Below, piece after piece: positions 17,435 to 26,679 of a stretch of 64,000 nucleotides of DNA. The translations under genes were made by a program, and so were the position numbers. This stretch comes from JAXMEB01 sp046348545 (GTDB taxonomy: Bacteria; Pseudomonadota; Gammaproteobacteria; Berkiellales; Berkiellaceae): positions 758,969-822,968 of the forward strand of contig JAXMEB010000002.1 of NCBI GenBank assembly GCA_046348545.1. The letters are read 5' to 3'. The notes under the pieces are model-generated. The model had not been told where the DNA came from. It saw only the letters and a program-made list of their open reading frames with translations, and ran no database searches. Position 1 is the first letter of the stretch; the number at the start of each line of letters is the position of its first letter.

Positions 17435-18691
17435 ATGTATAATTGCGGTTTAGATTTCGGCACCAGTAATTCAGCACTCGGAACCTTTCAGGATTCTAAA
17501 ACTTCATTAATAATGCTAGAAGGGCAATCTCCTATCTTGAAGTCAGCTATTTTTTTCGACTCGGAAATAAAAGAGCACTTTATCGGACAATATGGGATAG
17601 ATCGCTATTTGAACGGTGGAAAGGGTCGATTAATGCTGTCTTTGAAGAGCATTTTAGGATCGACTTTGCTGAATGATAAAATTGCAGTTTGTGGAAAATG
17701 GATAACCTATCGGGATGTTATCGGGTTGGTAATCAAATATATTAAAGACAGTGCTGAAAAGCAAATAGATGCCCAACTTTCCCATGTCGTATTAGGGCGA
17801 CCAGTACGTTACCACGATACGAATGAGGAAAGAGATAAGTTAGCTCAAGATACTATGGAGCTGATTCTAAAGGAGCAAGGTTTTAAAGAGGTTGTTTTTC
17901 AATATGAACCCATTGCAGCCGCTTTAGATTATGAAAGTACTATCCGTAGTGAACAACTTGCGTTAATTATTGACTTAGGGGGGGGGACTTCCGATTTTAC
18001 GGTCATTAAATTAAACAGTGCAAACAAAACCATCAGTCGAAAAGAAGACATTCTTGCTAATTGTGGTATACATATTGGTGGCACTAATTTTGACAAAGAG
18101 CTAAGTTTGCATTCTATTATGCCATTACTGGGTAAAGGCAGTAGTATTCTAGGGATGAACGGAGCCAAACTCGAAATGCCGGCATCATTGTATTATGATC
18201 TAACATCCTGGCATTTGCTGAATAATTTATATTCAATTGAAAATATCAATAATATTAAAAAACTATATTTGTCATCCCTTCAGAAACCATTGATTCAGCG
18301 TGTTATCAATGTGCTTCAACATAATCTCGGTCATTATTTATTGCAGGCAGCAGAAGATTCTAAAATCAGATTGAGTAGCTGCTTAACTGATAATATGGAT
18401 ATCTCAAAAGTTGAGCATGACTTGCACGTGTTGATTACCCGAAATGATTTTGATTCTTATTGTCATGATTTAGTCAATGGTTTGTATAATACTATACAAG
18501 CCACGTTAACTATAGCAGGTGTAAGCGCAAATCAAATTGATTCAGTATTTCTCACAGGCGGGACCACACAAATCCCCTCTGTGAAGAGTATGATAAGAAA
18601 TATTTTGCCGAACTCACAATTGATTGTAGGCGATATCTACGGCAGTGTCGCTAAAGGACTTGCGATAGCGGCAGCACAATTATGGAAATAA
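17435..18691 (+). CDS. Hsp70-like ATPase lacking a substrate-binding domain (YegD-type)
   Basis: 418 residues with an actin/Hsp70 ATPase core and no room for the C-terminal peptide-binding domain. Phosphate 1 is GLDFGTSNSALGTF (residues 5-18), phosphate 2 is LIIDLGGGTSDFTVI (near 178), and the adenosine motif is VFLTGGTTQIPSVKSM (near 372). The arrangement is that of E. coli YegD-like proteins, whose function is not settled. A GAGGTG box precedes the ATG. Confidence 0.85.
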   Translation: MYNCGLDFGTSNSALGTFQDSKTSLIMLEGQSPILKSAIFFDSEIKEHFIGQYGIDRYLNGGKGRLMLSLKSILGSTLLNDKIAVCGKWITYRDVIGLVIKYIKDSAEKQIDAQLSHVVLGRPVRYHDTNEERDKLAQDTMELILKEQGFKEVVFQYEPIAAALDYESTIRSEQLALIIDLGGGTSDFTVIKLNSANKTISRKEDILANCGIHIGGTNFDKELSLHSIMPLLGKGSSILGMNGAKLEMPASLYYDLTSWHLLNNLYSIENINNIKKLYLSSLQKPLIQRVINVLQHNLGHYLLQAAEDSKIRLSSCLTDNMDISKVEHDLHVLITRNDFDSYCHDLVNGLYNTIQATLTIAGVSANQIDSVFLTGGTTQIPSVKSMIRNILPNSQLIVGDIYGSVAKGLAIAAAQLWK

Positions 18692-18802
18692 ATTGGACGT
18701 CGAAAAAATCTATCACTCACACAGAGGTAATCGATGGGATGGTATATGCTCTAGATCATAAGTCGTTTTCTAACGTTTTCTGTTATCGTAAACAAAAAAA
18801 TT

Positions 18803-19759
18803 TTAAAAAAATAGGTAGCGCTCTCTTTTTCTTGAAATTATCTCATCTTGCTCGTCTTCAGGTAATTCTGAATATTGGTCCTTAATAAATATATTATTAA
18901 GCTTTTTCTCTTCTTCTTTTGCGGTACAGTTAAAGATAAGGCTGTCGTCCGTACCAACAAGCACTTGTGTACGCTTCTGATAAAGATTTAAAATCGGATG
19001 AATTTCGGATTGTTTCCACCAATCTAATTGTTCATGACAAGAAGGGCATATTTCTATAGGGATCTTGAGGCGTCGAATTGTTGCATTTTGATCTTCCGAG
19101 CGATAGATTGCATGCCCTAAGCGGACTTTGCCACGAATATCACCTTCATATTCACTAATTGCTTTCAAAATCAGGTCAAAGTCATATTTTTCAATATCAG
19201 AATCTATCTCACCTACATGAAATGAAGCGCCAATATCTTTACTCAGCGCATATTTTACTGATTCATAGAGATCATTCCCAGTTAATTTACGGTCACCCAA
19301 GTAATTTCCGCTTAGATCTATGCCTACTATCATTCCAGTTAATTTTTTTTCTTGACTGGCTGCATCAATGATCCTCTTGGCATCGGCTAAAGTATGACGT
19401 GTCCTATCAATACTTAATAGGCCGCGAACTTTTTTCTGGGGATACAAATTGTTCGATGCTAGTAATCCATCTCTAAAGGACTGAATATAATCAGTTTCGC
19501 TATTGGCGCCTATTTTTTTTGGTGTAGTCCGAATTTCAAGGATATCGGCATTTGATCCTTCAGCAACATCAATAGTTGCTCTAGCGATGTCTTCTATGGT
19601 TTGGATAATCTGATGTACCCACGCAAATTTATTCCACGGATTAGTTTCCAATATAAATTTATTGTAAAACTCTATACAGTTATTTTTCTCGGAGGTTTCT
19701 TTTAGAAACCTCAGGCTTACAGAGCCGTTGAGATGTAGGTGTGCGTCAATAATAGTCAT
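18803..19759 (-). CDS. Adenosine-deaminase-like amidohydrolase
   Basis: 318 residues of the metal-dependent deaminase fold. Catalytic features are in order: IDAHLHLNGS (residues 4-13, metal histidines), SFHVGEID near 198, RLGHAIY near 229 and VLVGTDDSLIF near 282 (metal aspartate). The C terminus is short and lysine-rich. Whether the substrate is adenosine, adenine or another purine is not certain. An eight-T run (19513-19520) within the gene keeps the frame. Confidence 0.85.
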   Translation of the reverse strand: MTIIDAHLHLNGSVSLRFLKETSEKNNCIEFYNKFILETNPWNKFAWVHQIIQTIEDIARATIDVAEGSNADILEIRTTPKKIGANSETDYIQSFRDGLLASNNLYPQKKVRGLLSIDRTRHTLADAKRIIDAASQEKKLTGMIVGIDLSGNYLGDRKLTGNDLYESVKYALSKDIGASFHVGEIDSDIEKYDFDLILKAISEYEGDIRGKVRLGHAIYRSEDQNATIRRLKIPIEICPSCHEQLDWWKQSEIHPILNLYQKRTQVLVGTDDSLIFNCTAKEEEKKLNNIFIKDQYSELPEDEQDEIISRKRERYLFF

Positions 19760-19865
19760 ATGAGCTCTAATCTATACTTACAAGCTGAAAGTTGATGATC
19801 AATAAATTGATCTTAGAGGATTTAGCATTGACTTTCAACGCGTTTATATATCGATCACATACTGA

Positions 19866-20020
19866 CGTTTGATAAAGGTATAATTATAGAAGATGGTACG
19901 CATGAAGAATTGATCGTTAAAAATGGAGTCTATGTAGCGCTTTGGAAAGCCCAGGTGGGCGGATTTTTGATAGATGATGAAAAAGGAGGGACTCAGTTTG
20001 AGAAAGATAACCAGTATTGA
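19866..20020 (+). pseudogene. C-terminal remnant of an ABC exporter ATPase
   Basis: The frame ending TGA at 20018-20020 reads FDKGIIIEDGTHEELI and ALWKAQVGGFLIDDE, closely matching the last 50 residues of the ABC transporter at 4622-6514 (FDKGKIVEDGTHSELL, LWDAQVGGFLGDD). Nothing of the rest of the gene remains upstream. It ends 55 bases before the microcin-like gene. Confidence 0.75.
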
Positions 20021-20075
20021 CAATAGTTCGGAGACTGCTGTATTGTCGCAAGTTTCCCTTGATTAGGAGATTTAA

Positions 20076-20342
20076 ATGCGTGAATTAACCCGTATCGATG
20101 TTATTTCGATAGCCGGTGGCAGCGAAATTGGATTAGCAAGTGCTATCATTTCAGGCGCTATGTTGGGTGGTTTATCTTGGGGGCTCGCCGCTTCTTACTT
20201 AGATTCAACGCGAGCGAACACCCTGATTTTGGGTCTTTTAGGAGCACAAGGAGGTACAATAGCCGCATTAAGTTTATATATGATTTCTTCATATCCCCAG
20301 AATACCGAGATGCAGACGCCTTCTCAATGTAGCTGCATCTAG
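20076..20342 (+). CDS. Candidate class II microcin with double-glycine leader
   Basis: 88 residues. The N terminus MRELTRIDVISIAGG fits the class II microcin/bacteriocin leader pattern MRxLTxxE-like ending in GG, which is normally cut by a C39-peptidase ABC exporter. The predicted mature part (about 73 residues) is rich in Gly, Ala and Ser, with two hydrophobic segments (SAIISGAMLGGLSWGLAA and a stretch near ILGLLGAQGGTIAALSLYM) and ends QCSCI. AGGAG at 20065-20069 gives an excellent ribosome site. No full C39 exporter is in the window; only an ABC remnant lies upstream. It could instead be a small membrane protein. Confidence 0.55.
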   Translation: MRELTRIDVISIAGGSEIGLASAIISGAMLGGLSWGLAASYLDSTRANTLILGLLGAQGGTIAALSLYMISSYPQNTEMQTPSQCSCI

Positions 20343-20524
20343 AAACATTTTCATATATTTATAAAATTTGCCTTGTTATGAATCTATTGATATTTATGCG
20401 CAAAAATCAGGAATCTCGTGATTTGGAATTTCAAACGCACTGGCTTTATTTTGTGAATAGCGTTTTCAATGTAGATTCTCACCCTAACCTCAATACGAGA
20501 CTAGGGTGACCTTTGGTGGTATGT

Positions 20525-21382
20525 TTATTGTTTAGCTTTTTTATCCATTGCTTTAATAAAGGCTTTTGCTAAATCAGCATCAGAAGCCGGGTTTTGTCCT
20601 GTAATTAACTCTTTATCTTCGATTACATTATTTTCTTTAGGGTCTTCGTTCTTAACATTGGCGCCAGCGACCTCTAAAGCTTTTTCTGGATAAAATAAAA
20701 CTTCACCATTTAATTTATTTTTTTCAGCCTCTTCTTCTTCCTTGGTAGAAAAGATAGTCATTTTATAATTCTCATAAATCCAATCCTCAGCTAAGTCTTC
20801 TGCTGCGTCTTCATCATTTTCCGCCAGTTTGTTACGAAAAGTTTGTGGATCTTTTAATGTGGAAAGCACAGCAATAGGACCATGACAAATCATCGCTGTG
20901 GGTTTTTCATTTTCATGAAAATAAGTTAGGATTTTGCCAACATTAGCATCGATCATGAGATCTGCCATAGGTGCATGACCGCCAGGCACAAAAACTCCAG
21001 CATATTCGCCGAGATTTTCATTGGCAACTGTGCTCAATTTACGTATATTTTGTTTATTAAGCACGTTGTTTGCAAATTGAAGCGCCTCATCCATTTTCTT
21101 TTTATCATTTTCGAAAAAAGCAGGGTCTTTAGAGCTTTTATCCATATTAGGTCTTTTACCTTGAGGAGTGGCAATGACGATGTCATAACCTGCATCCATA
21201 ATGGCTTGCACGGGGACCGCAAATTCGTTCAGGAAAAATCCAACCTCAACTGATTTTTTATCTTTTAATTCCAAAGTATCTGCATTTGACATGATAACCA
21301 GTACTTTGTCTTTACTTTCTGCAGCATGAACATTAAAAACAATGCTTATTAGCAGAAAAAACGAAAACAGTATCCTTTTCAT
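20525..21382 (-). CDS. Exported DJ-1/PfpI-family protein
   Basis: 285 residues. A signal peptide (MKRILFSFFLLISIVFNVHA) is followed by a DJ-1/PfpI fold: VLVIMSNADTLEL, FVPGGHAPMADL near 131 and the nucleophile elbow AMICHGPIAVL near 163. The size and motifs fit Hsp31-like glyoxalase/chaperone relatives, here with a periplasmic address. A region rich in Glu/Asp (EDAAEDLAEDWIYENYK) interrupts the core. A CACCCTA/TAGGGTG hairpin at 20480-20508 follows the gene. Confidence 0.85.
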   Translation of the reverse strand: MKRILFSFFLLISIVFNVHAAESKDKVLVIMSNADTLELKDKKSVEVGFFLNEFAVPVQAIMDAGYDIVIATPQGKRPNMDKSSKDPAFFENDKKKMDEALQFANNVLNKQNIRKLSTVANENLGEYAGVFVPGGHAPMADLMIDANVGKILTYFHENEKPTAMICHGPIAVLSTLKDPQTFRNKLAENDEDAAEDLAEDWIYENYKMTIFSTKEEEEAEKNKLNGEVLFYPEKALEVAGANVKNEDPKENNVIEDKELITGQNPASDADLAKAFIKAMDKKAKQ

Positions 21383-21479
21383 GACGATTTTCCTCCTTGA
21401 ATTTAAAAAAAAACTATAGCATCATTGTCATATGCTGTTAAACTGACTTAAGATGGTGTTGATACATGCTATAAAACGT

Positions 21480-22139
21480 TTAGTATTTAGGTTTTCTCAG
21501 TTTTTGACCCTGTTCAAAAGGCATATTTGGATGAGTTAATAATTTTTCATAAGAATGGGCACTATAAAGATAATCCGGTAGTGAATTGGAAATATCAATC
21601 AAAATATCTGCAGGTGTCTTGACATTCCAAAGAAACGAAAGATAGACATCAGGATCCTGCTTGTGAATCTTATAAAGTGTTTCAATCGATGTGTTTGGAT
21701 TTCCAGAAACATCTTTTAAAATATAATAATTATTAGTTTGTGCTAACAGGTCAAGGGGGGCTGTTCGAGTCTGATGATTCTGCGCTATTCAGCGCATAAC
21801 CGCGAAACCACGAGTATTTTTTCCCATTAGGCCTGTAATGGACCACATATCCATTGTTAAACTCGGGTCTTGAAGCAGCACGAGCCGATGAAATATGTCA
21901 GAATCAGCATAGGGATGCATTACAATCGCAGAATAGATAAAAGGCTTTTCTGTCAGTGATTCATTCCGATATTCTTCAGTGGCTTGTATCAGTTCTGTTC
22001 TGTTCATTTTTTCTATCTGATGGATTATAGAATTAGTATGTAGATATTCATAAAATGGACCGATAGATAAACTTAAAAAAACGATAACGCATAAGGACGA
22101 CAAAATACCTTTTGACGAGTTGAGTTTTCGTCGCCCCAT
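21480..22139 (-). pseudogene. Repeat-protein gene with an in-frame TGA
   Basis: One frame runs for 219 codons, interrupted once by TGA at 21789-21791. The first 116 codons begin MGRRKLNSSKGILSSL with a membrane anchor. After the stop the frame continues IAQNHQTRTAPLDLLAQ and then NPNTSIETLYKIHKQDPD, short alpha repeats like the leucine-rich variant type (xNPxTPxxxLxxL). Continuity of the repeat pattern across the stop shows a single gene with a nonsense mutation, less likely a recoding event. Confidence 0.65.
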
Positions 22140-22345
22140 TCACGCAAAGATTAAAAATCCGCATGACGAGCCTACTAAATATTCGATTAATCCAAGAATT
22201 GGAGTTGCTATCAAGGTCATCAGTAAGCCGATACTTGAACCGACAGAGGATGGTCCATGTGTAAAGGTGCCCCACGAAAGAATAAAAAGATTAAGCCTCC
22301 GCACAAAGCAAAGACAACACCAATATTCCTTTTGACTCTATCATT
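22140..22345 (-). pseudogene. 3' part of a membrane-protein gene split by an insertion element
   Basis: Reading the minus strand leftwards from the insertion end, NIGVVFALCGGLIFLFFRGA continues as LHMDHPLSVQV, then a frameshift near 22228 leads into IGLLMTLIATPILGLIEYLV and SSCGFLIFA before a TGA. That TGA abuts the ATG of the next pseudogene. The 5' part lies beyond the insertion at 24682-24873. Confidence 0.6.
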
Positions 22346-22480
22346 AACCTCAGTTCGGAGTTTTTGAAGGCAGGGTTGCTTTGTAATGACGTCATTCCGC
22401 ACAGCAATAAGCGCACGAAGTGCGCAGCGTGTGATGCGGAATCTAGTATTCACGCGACGCTTTAAAGAAAGCGCTGATAG

Positions 22481-24234
22481 TAACATCTCAATAAGTCCGG
22501 GCAATTACACCAACTTACTAGGTAGGAATTGCCGCTTTCTGCGCTATTAAAATACCTAGAGGAGGAATGATATTTTGTCTAGATAACCTATCTGTTAAAT
22601 AATCCCAAAATCCTAGACCGAGTTTTTTACATGTTTTCTTCAAGCTTGTGAATGTATCTCGGCATCTGCGTCCTTCATCGCTGCGAGTGCTTCCGCTTAT
22701 TTTGCGTTTTTTCACATACTCCCTGATATCATTCTCACTTAAGTTGTTATGCAGCGGTATTTTCGGATGCTCAAGCACCAATAATAGCTCTTTCCTATTA
22801 AGCTTCATTCGTTTTAAGACTAAATTGAGCGTGGTATAATCCGTCTTCTTCTGAACGAATGCATCAAATTGTTGCTCAATTTGTTTTTTTGCCTCTGCTG
22901 TTGGGCTTTGCTTGTACACTTTTAAGTCTTTATAAATAGCCCAAAACCTTTCTCTCGCACCTTGAACTGCTTGCGACTGAATATCATTGCTAGGGATCAG
23001 CTCATTGATTTTTCGTTCCGCATGTATCCAACATAAAGCATGCTGAAAAATATTAAATTGACCCGCATCGTCGCTTAGAATAGCCAAATCCATACGAAAC
23101 CCATGATGTAAAAGTGAACCAATGAGCGCGCCCTCTGTCGCAATTCGTTGATTATGTTTGCTCAAAATCCCCAGGCTGCTCATGTGCTCAATCCAAGCAG
23201 ACTCTGACCCAAACATTTTTATCCCTTTGTCTAATTTTCTTCTATATTGAGGCGCAAGTTTGTATTTTTCCATGTAAGCTAACGCATGTTCGTTAATGAT
23301 ATAGCCTGCATGCTCTTGTTTGAGAAGATTTAAAAAATTAATCCGGCTTTTGCTTCCTGTGCTTTCAAACCACGCAAATAGTTCATTGCCTATATGCGTG
23401 CAATAACCATTTTTTCCATCATGTCGGGCACCTGTGTCATCTGTTTGAATATAAGCTGACACAGCTAATCCAGTAGAGAGAATTTCTTTCTTCTCTGAAT
23501 GAAATATTTCTTTGTTTTCCGTTAATATGCGGTTTAACTGACCACTTGATACTTCAATGCCCCACTCACGCAATTGAGCCAATAATAGCGGTTGTGTTAC
23601 ACCTTGATGATGATGTTGGTGCAAGATATAAGCTCGAAGCGTCGCCGAAAAGTGATGTCCTCTAATAGCCTCTGGCAGAGGCGCTACCTGATAGCTTCCA
23701 TCAGGTAATTGCCATCGTTCCAGTTTAAATAATCGATTTTCAACTACTATTTCCAAGCCTTGCACAAGATATTCTTGGTACCCTTTAAATTTTGAACCTT
23801 TAGGCACACCTTCTACTTTAATAACCTCTGTGTGATGAATAACAACAGCGCCTCGTTTACTGCGCTTTTCAGAACCAGCGCGTTTGCCTCCATTGCTATT
23901 GTTAGTATTGTCATCGTCTTTGTTCATCTTGCTGGGTCGAATCTTTGGCTTTGTCTTAAGTTGTTTAAGCCGTCGGATCTCTGTTTTTAATTCTTCAATT
24001 TCTACAGCTTGCTTTTGAATAACATGATGCAATTGATCAATTTGATTTGCTTGCTGTTGTATTGTCTCGGCTTGTTTTTGAATCAAATCACGCAGCAAGT
24101 CATTCTGGATTTGCAGATCTTGTTTTGCAAATTCGGAGTTCAAGCCTGGTATGGGGGGGGATAACTTCATGCTGCATAGAATAACAAATTTTTGTTTTAG
24201 TTACACGCATTACCCGGACTTATTGAGATGTTAC
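22481..24234 (-). mobile_element. IS66-family insertion sequence with 8-bp target duplication
   Basis: A complete element of 1754 bp. The inverted repeats are 22 bp and perfect: the left starts GTAACATCTCAATAAGTCC at 22481 and the right is its reverse complement ending at 24234. CGCTGATA flanks both sides (22473-22480 and 24235-24242). GTAA ends and 8-bp duplications are typical of IS66. One transposase gene fills the element (ISBst12-like layout). Confidence 0.92.
22518..24170 (-). CDS. IS66-family transposase (TnpC-like)
   Basis: 550 residues. A coiled-coil leader (QKQAETIQQQANQIDQLHH, residues 32-70) and a basic linker precede the DDE domain: YIQTDDTGARHDGKNGYC near 250, LAILSDDAGQFNIF near 364 with HALCWIHAERKINEL after it, and the glutamate region PLHNNLSENDIREYVKKRK near 488. 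Reading frame intact, so the element may be active. Confidence 0.92.
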   Translation of the reverse strand: MKLSPPIPGLNSEFAKQDLQIQNDLLRDLIQKQAETIQQQANQIDQLHHVIQKQAVEIEELKTEIRRLKQLKTKPKIRPSKMNKDDDNTNNSNGGKRAGSEKRSKRGAVVIHHTEVIKVEGVPKGSKFKGYQEYLVQGLEIVVENRLFKLERWQLPDGSYQVAPLPEAIRGHHFSATLRAYILHQHHHQGVTQPLLLAQLREWGIEVSSGQLNRILTENKEIFHSEKKEILSTGLAVSAYIQTDDTGARHDGKNGYCTHIGNELFAWFESTGSKSRINFLNLLKQEHAGYIINEHALAYMEKYKLAPQYRRKLDKGIKMFGSESAWIEHMSSLGILSKHNQRIATEGALIGSLLHHGFRMDLAILSDDAGQFNIFQHALCWIHAERKINELIPSNDIQSQAVQGARERFWAIYKDLKVYKQSPTAEAKKQIEQQFDAFVQKKTDYTTLNLVLKRMKLNRKELLLVLEHPKIPLHNNLSENDIREYVKKRKISGSTRSDEGRRCRDTFTSLKKTCKKLGLGFWDYLTDRLSRQNIIPPLGILIAQKAAIPT

Positions 24235-24284
24235 CGCTGATACACGTAAGATACTGATTTTCTTAGATCAAAAAGGATTTCAGC

Positions 24285-24576
24285 ATGCTGGAAGTGCATC
24301 AGCTAGTGCATATTTTTTGCGAAATTGAGGACTTTTGCAAGAAGTTAGAAAACTGCACAACACATTTATTTCTGGCTGGGCCATCAAAACCTAAACGTGG
24401 TCCAAGTTGTCGCTTATCTATGCAATCTGATCGGAACAGTCATTGAGCATTTGAAGCATCATTACCAAGTTTGGCACACCAAACATCGTTCTATTTTTAA
24501 TGCAATGACTCATTTAGTATGGGCCTTGGCCGCTTATGCGATTCAGCCTTTAAAAATATCAGCAATCAAATTATAA
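24285..24576 (+). pseudogene. IS982-family transposase remnant
   Basis: An N-terminal piece starts MLEVHQLVHIFCEIEDFCKK and stops at a TGA after 60 codons. A C-terminal piece in another frame reads YLCNLIGTVIEHLKHHYQVW, then HTKHRSIFNAMTHLVWALAA and ends at 24576. The catalytic middle of the gene is missing. The C-terminal pattern I-E-H-x-K/RHRS-N-hydrophobic is that of IS982 transposases. Confidence 0.65.
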
Positions 24577-24681
24577 GCTGAGATTTGATAAAATTCTGGA
24601 TCCCGCATCAGACGCTACACACTTCGTGTGATGACCGCTGTGCGGGATGAGGATATATCCCAAAAAACCCCGAACTGAGCT

Positions 24682-24873
24682 TATCATTAAAAAAATTTTT
24701 GGATAATTGGGATTCCTGTCTACCTGAGTTGTGCTGCTTTTATGAACAGTAGATCTACATAAACTTTTATAGTGAATGATAAGATAAGAGTTCAGTTTAA
24801 GAGGATAGTTTCTAAAATCATTTTTTGTGATACTTTGATAATTTGAAAGTTGCTCAAAGTCCCAGGTCTCCAC
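24682..24873 (-). pseudogene. 5' part of the gene split by the IS982-like element
   Basis: Minus-strand frame starting GTG at 24873, METWDFEQLSNYQSITKNDF, continuing to NPNYPKIFLM at the element border. The part on the other side of the insertion (22140-22345) continues in a different frame, so at least one frameshift has also occurred, probably in the A/T run near 24690. No family is recognised. Confidence 0.45.
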
Positions 24874-24902
24874 CCGAAATTCTCTTAGAGCCCTTACATA
24901 AT

Positions 24903-25763
24903 ATGCATTACCTACTTTTCATGGTCTTTTGTATTTTTAGTGCCGCCGCATATGCCGATGAGTTGACGACCATATCAATCGATCTGTCCACTCGTACCCC
25001 CATGACCGATGCCTACATCGAAGAAGATCAGGTTCGACTCAGCTTCGATTCAGGTGCGCGAATGCCAATTATTTTAAAGCAAACTGTTTTAGATCGTGTT
25101 CGAGGGGTTCATTTAACGGGACGATACCGGCATTCAACTGATGCGGCGGGCCGACAATATAAAAATCCTGAATTCAGACTGAGACAAATTCGTTTAGATC
25201 AATATGCGACTAATAACATCGTAGGCAATTTGTATAAACCGTGGGGGGTGCGCTTTAATCCCAATGAGTCTAATTCATCGACCACTGTACCAACCGATAC
25301 CTCTTGGTTGGATGGTGTTTTTGGATTGGATATCTTTAAAAACAAACGCTTGATTATTGACTATCCAAGCGAAAAATTGGTTGTTTTACATCGAAATTAT
25401 TTTCCTGAGCCTTATAAGTCAATGCAATGGGTCAGTTGTCAACGCAGAATGGATAAATCTGGTTTTGTGATACAGGCAACTTTTTTCGGCAAAAATGGGT
25501 GGTTTCTTTTAGATACCGGTGCCACCGGGTCCTTTATAAGACCTTCATTTCTAGATATCGAGTCAAGTAACATTAGTGTGACAGGTGATTTTCAGATTAG
25601 TAAAGAAACCCAACCCAGTAAAATAACATTCTACCTTTATGAATTCGCTGTTCCTAAAGTTGATGGTGTTTTAGGGTATAATTTTTTCGCAGATAAGAGA
25701 GTGTATCTTGAATATAAAGTAAGCCATAGAAATTCGGCTGGTTGTCTTATTTCAACACTCTAG
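24903..25763 (+). CDS. Secreted retropepsin-like aspartic protease
   Basis: 286 residues from ATG at 24903, which gives a good signal peptide (MHYLLFMVFCIFSAAAYA). Two half-sites of aspartic-protease type are visible: VRLSFDSGARMPIIL near residue 43 and GWFLLDTGATGSFI near 200. The second is the canonical DTGATxS flap-type motif, the first has D-S-G. Probably periplasmic; the substrate is unknown. The frame is also open upstream to 24843 without a signal peptide. Confidence 0.7.
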   Translation: MHYLLFMVFCIFSAAAYADELTTISIDLSTRTPMTDAYIEEDQVRLSFDSGARMPIILKQTVLDRVRGVHLTGRYRHSTDAAGRQYKNPEFRLRQIRLDQYATNNIVGNLYKPWGVRFNPNESNSSTTVPTDTSWLDGVFGLDIFKNKRLIIDYPSEKLVVLHRNYFPEPYKSMQWVSCQRRMDKSGFVIQATFFGKNGWFLLDTGATGSFIRPSFLDIESSNISVTGDFQISKETQPSKITFYLYEFAVPKVDGVLGYNFFADKRVYLEYKVSHRNSAGCLISTL

Positions 25764-25995
25764 GTTACTAAACAATTTAGTTATAATTATCACCTTCCAG
25801 TTAAAAGGTTTAATACCACGATACTAGACACCTCTATTATTACTGATTAAAATGTCTTCGATATGCGAGTTCTCTCGAATTCAGTTAATCGGTAGGCGGC
25901 GCATACAAGTTAGAAGTGTAGTTTTCGATTAGTATGTAATTTCTCCATAGCAGCGTTTGATTTGCGCTCAAGTTTTTCTCAAAAGGATTTTAAAT

Positions 25996-26643
25996 ATGAT
26001 CAAGAAGCGTTATTTGCCACTACTCGCCGCACTGTTGTCAAGCTCTGCCTTAGCAGGCGGAGACGGCAAACTTCTTCTACTCGAAGCTGGTTTCACATTT
26101 TCCCATGCATTCTATAAGAGCAGCGTAGTACCTCCAGAATCTATTACAGATACCCATGCAGGTGGTTTTGCGTTCGATCCATCCGCTCATTATCCAAATG
26201 ATTTCTGGGGTGGTTACATTGGTGCTTCTCTGTACACGGGATGTTGGTTATTGAATACCCGGTATGACATGTACGATAAGGAAGATCAAACGCATGGGAC
26301 CTCTAATACCAGGCTGCATTTTTCTCCTGTCAGATTATCATTCTCTGTAGACAAAGTTTGGGGTGATATTCGTGATTTTTCAGGAGGCATGGGGCTTGGA
26401 GCTGTGATTGAAAACCTCAATAAAGGTACTTTCTATGAAGGTAATGAGCAAGGTACACAGCGCAGCAGTACATTAGATGGTCGTAGCCGAATCGATCCAT
26501 TAATTGAAGCCTTCGTGATGAAAAATGTGGCTGAAAACGTTGCGATCAAACTCAATGTGGCTTATCAGTTTCCAGCGCATAACCGTACCTCTAATGGCGA
26601 TGTTAATGTGAATCTTGGTGTGAACTACGCTTTTCCAGTATAA
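25996..26643 (+). CDS. Outer-membrane beta-barrel-like protein
   Basis: 215 residues from ATG at 25996, with AAGGA about 8 bases upstream. A signal peptide (MIKKRYLPLLAALLSSSALA) is followed by alternating-pattern strands, GGYIGASLYTGCWLLNTRYD for example, and a C-terminal NVNLGVNYAFPV typical of small porin-like barrels. It ends 36 bases before the first TOMM precursor with no terminator seen between, so it may be cotranscribed. Confidence 0.65.
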   Translation: MIKKRYLPLLAALLSSSALAGGDGKLLLLEAGFTFSHAFYKSSVVPPESITDTHAGGFAFDPSAHYPNDFWGGYIGASLYTGCWLLNTRYDMYDKEDQTHGTSNTRLHFSPVRLSFSVDKVWGDIRDFSGGMGLGAVIENLNKGTFYEGNEQGTQRSSTLDGRSRIDPLIEAFVMKNVAENVAIKLNVAYQFPAHNRTSNGDVNVNLGVNYAFPV

Positions 26644-26679
26644 CTAGTATTGTAGGGAACACGGAAAAGGGAGAATCAA

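Larger units (their letters stand above)
22346..24681. mobile_element. IS982-like element, decayed and interrupted
   Basis: Left end AACCTCAGTTCGGAGTTTTT at 22346; right end, read on the other strand, AGCTCAGTTCGGGGTTTTTT from 24681. The flanks TATCATT (22339-22345 and 24682-24688) form a 7-bp target duplication. A degenerate IS982-type transposase lies at 24285-24576, and an intact IS66-like element has jumped into it at 22481-24234. An internally deleted derivative is at 62934-63194. Confidence 0.7.
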
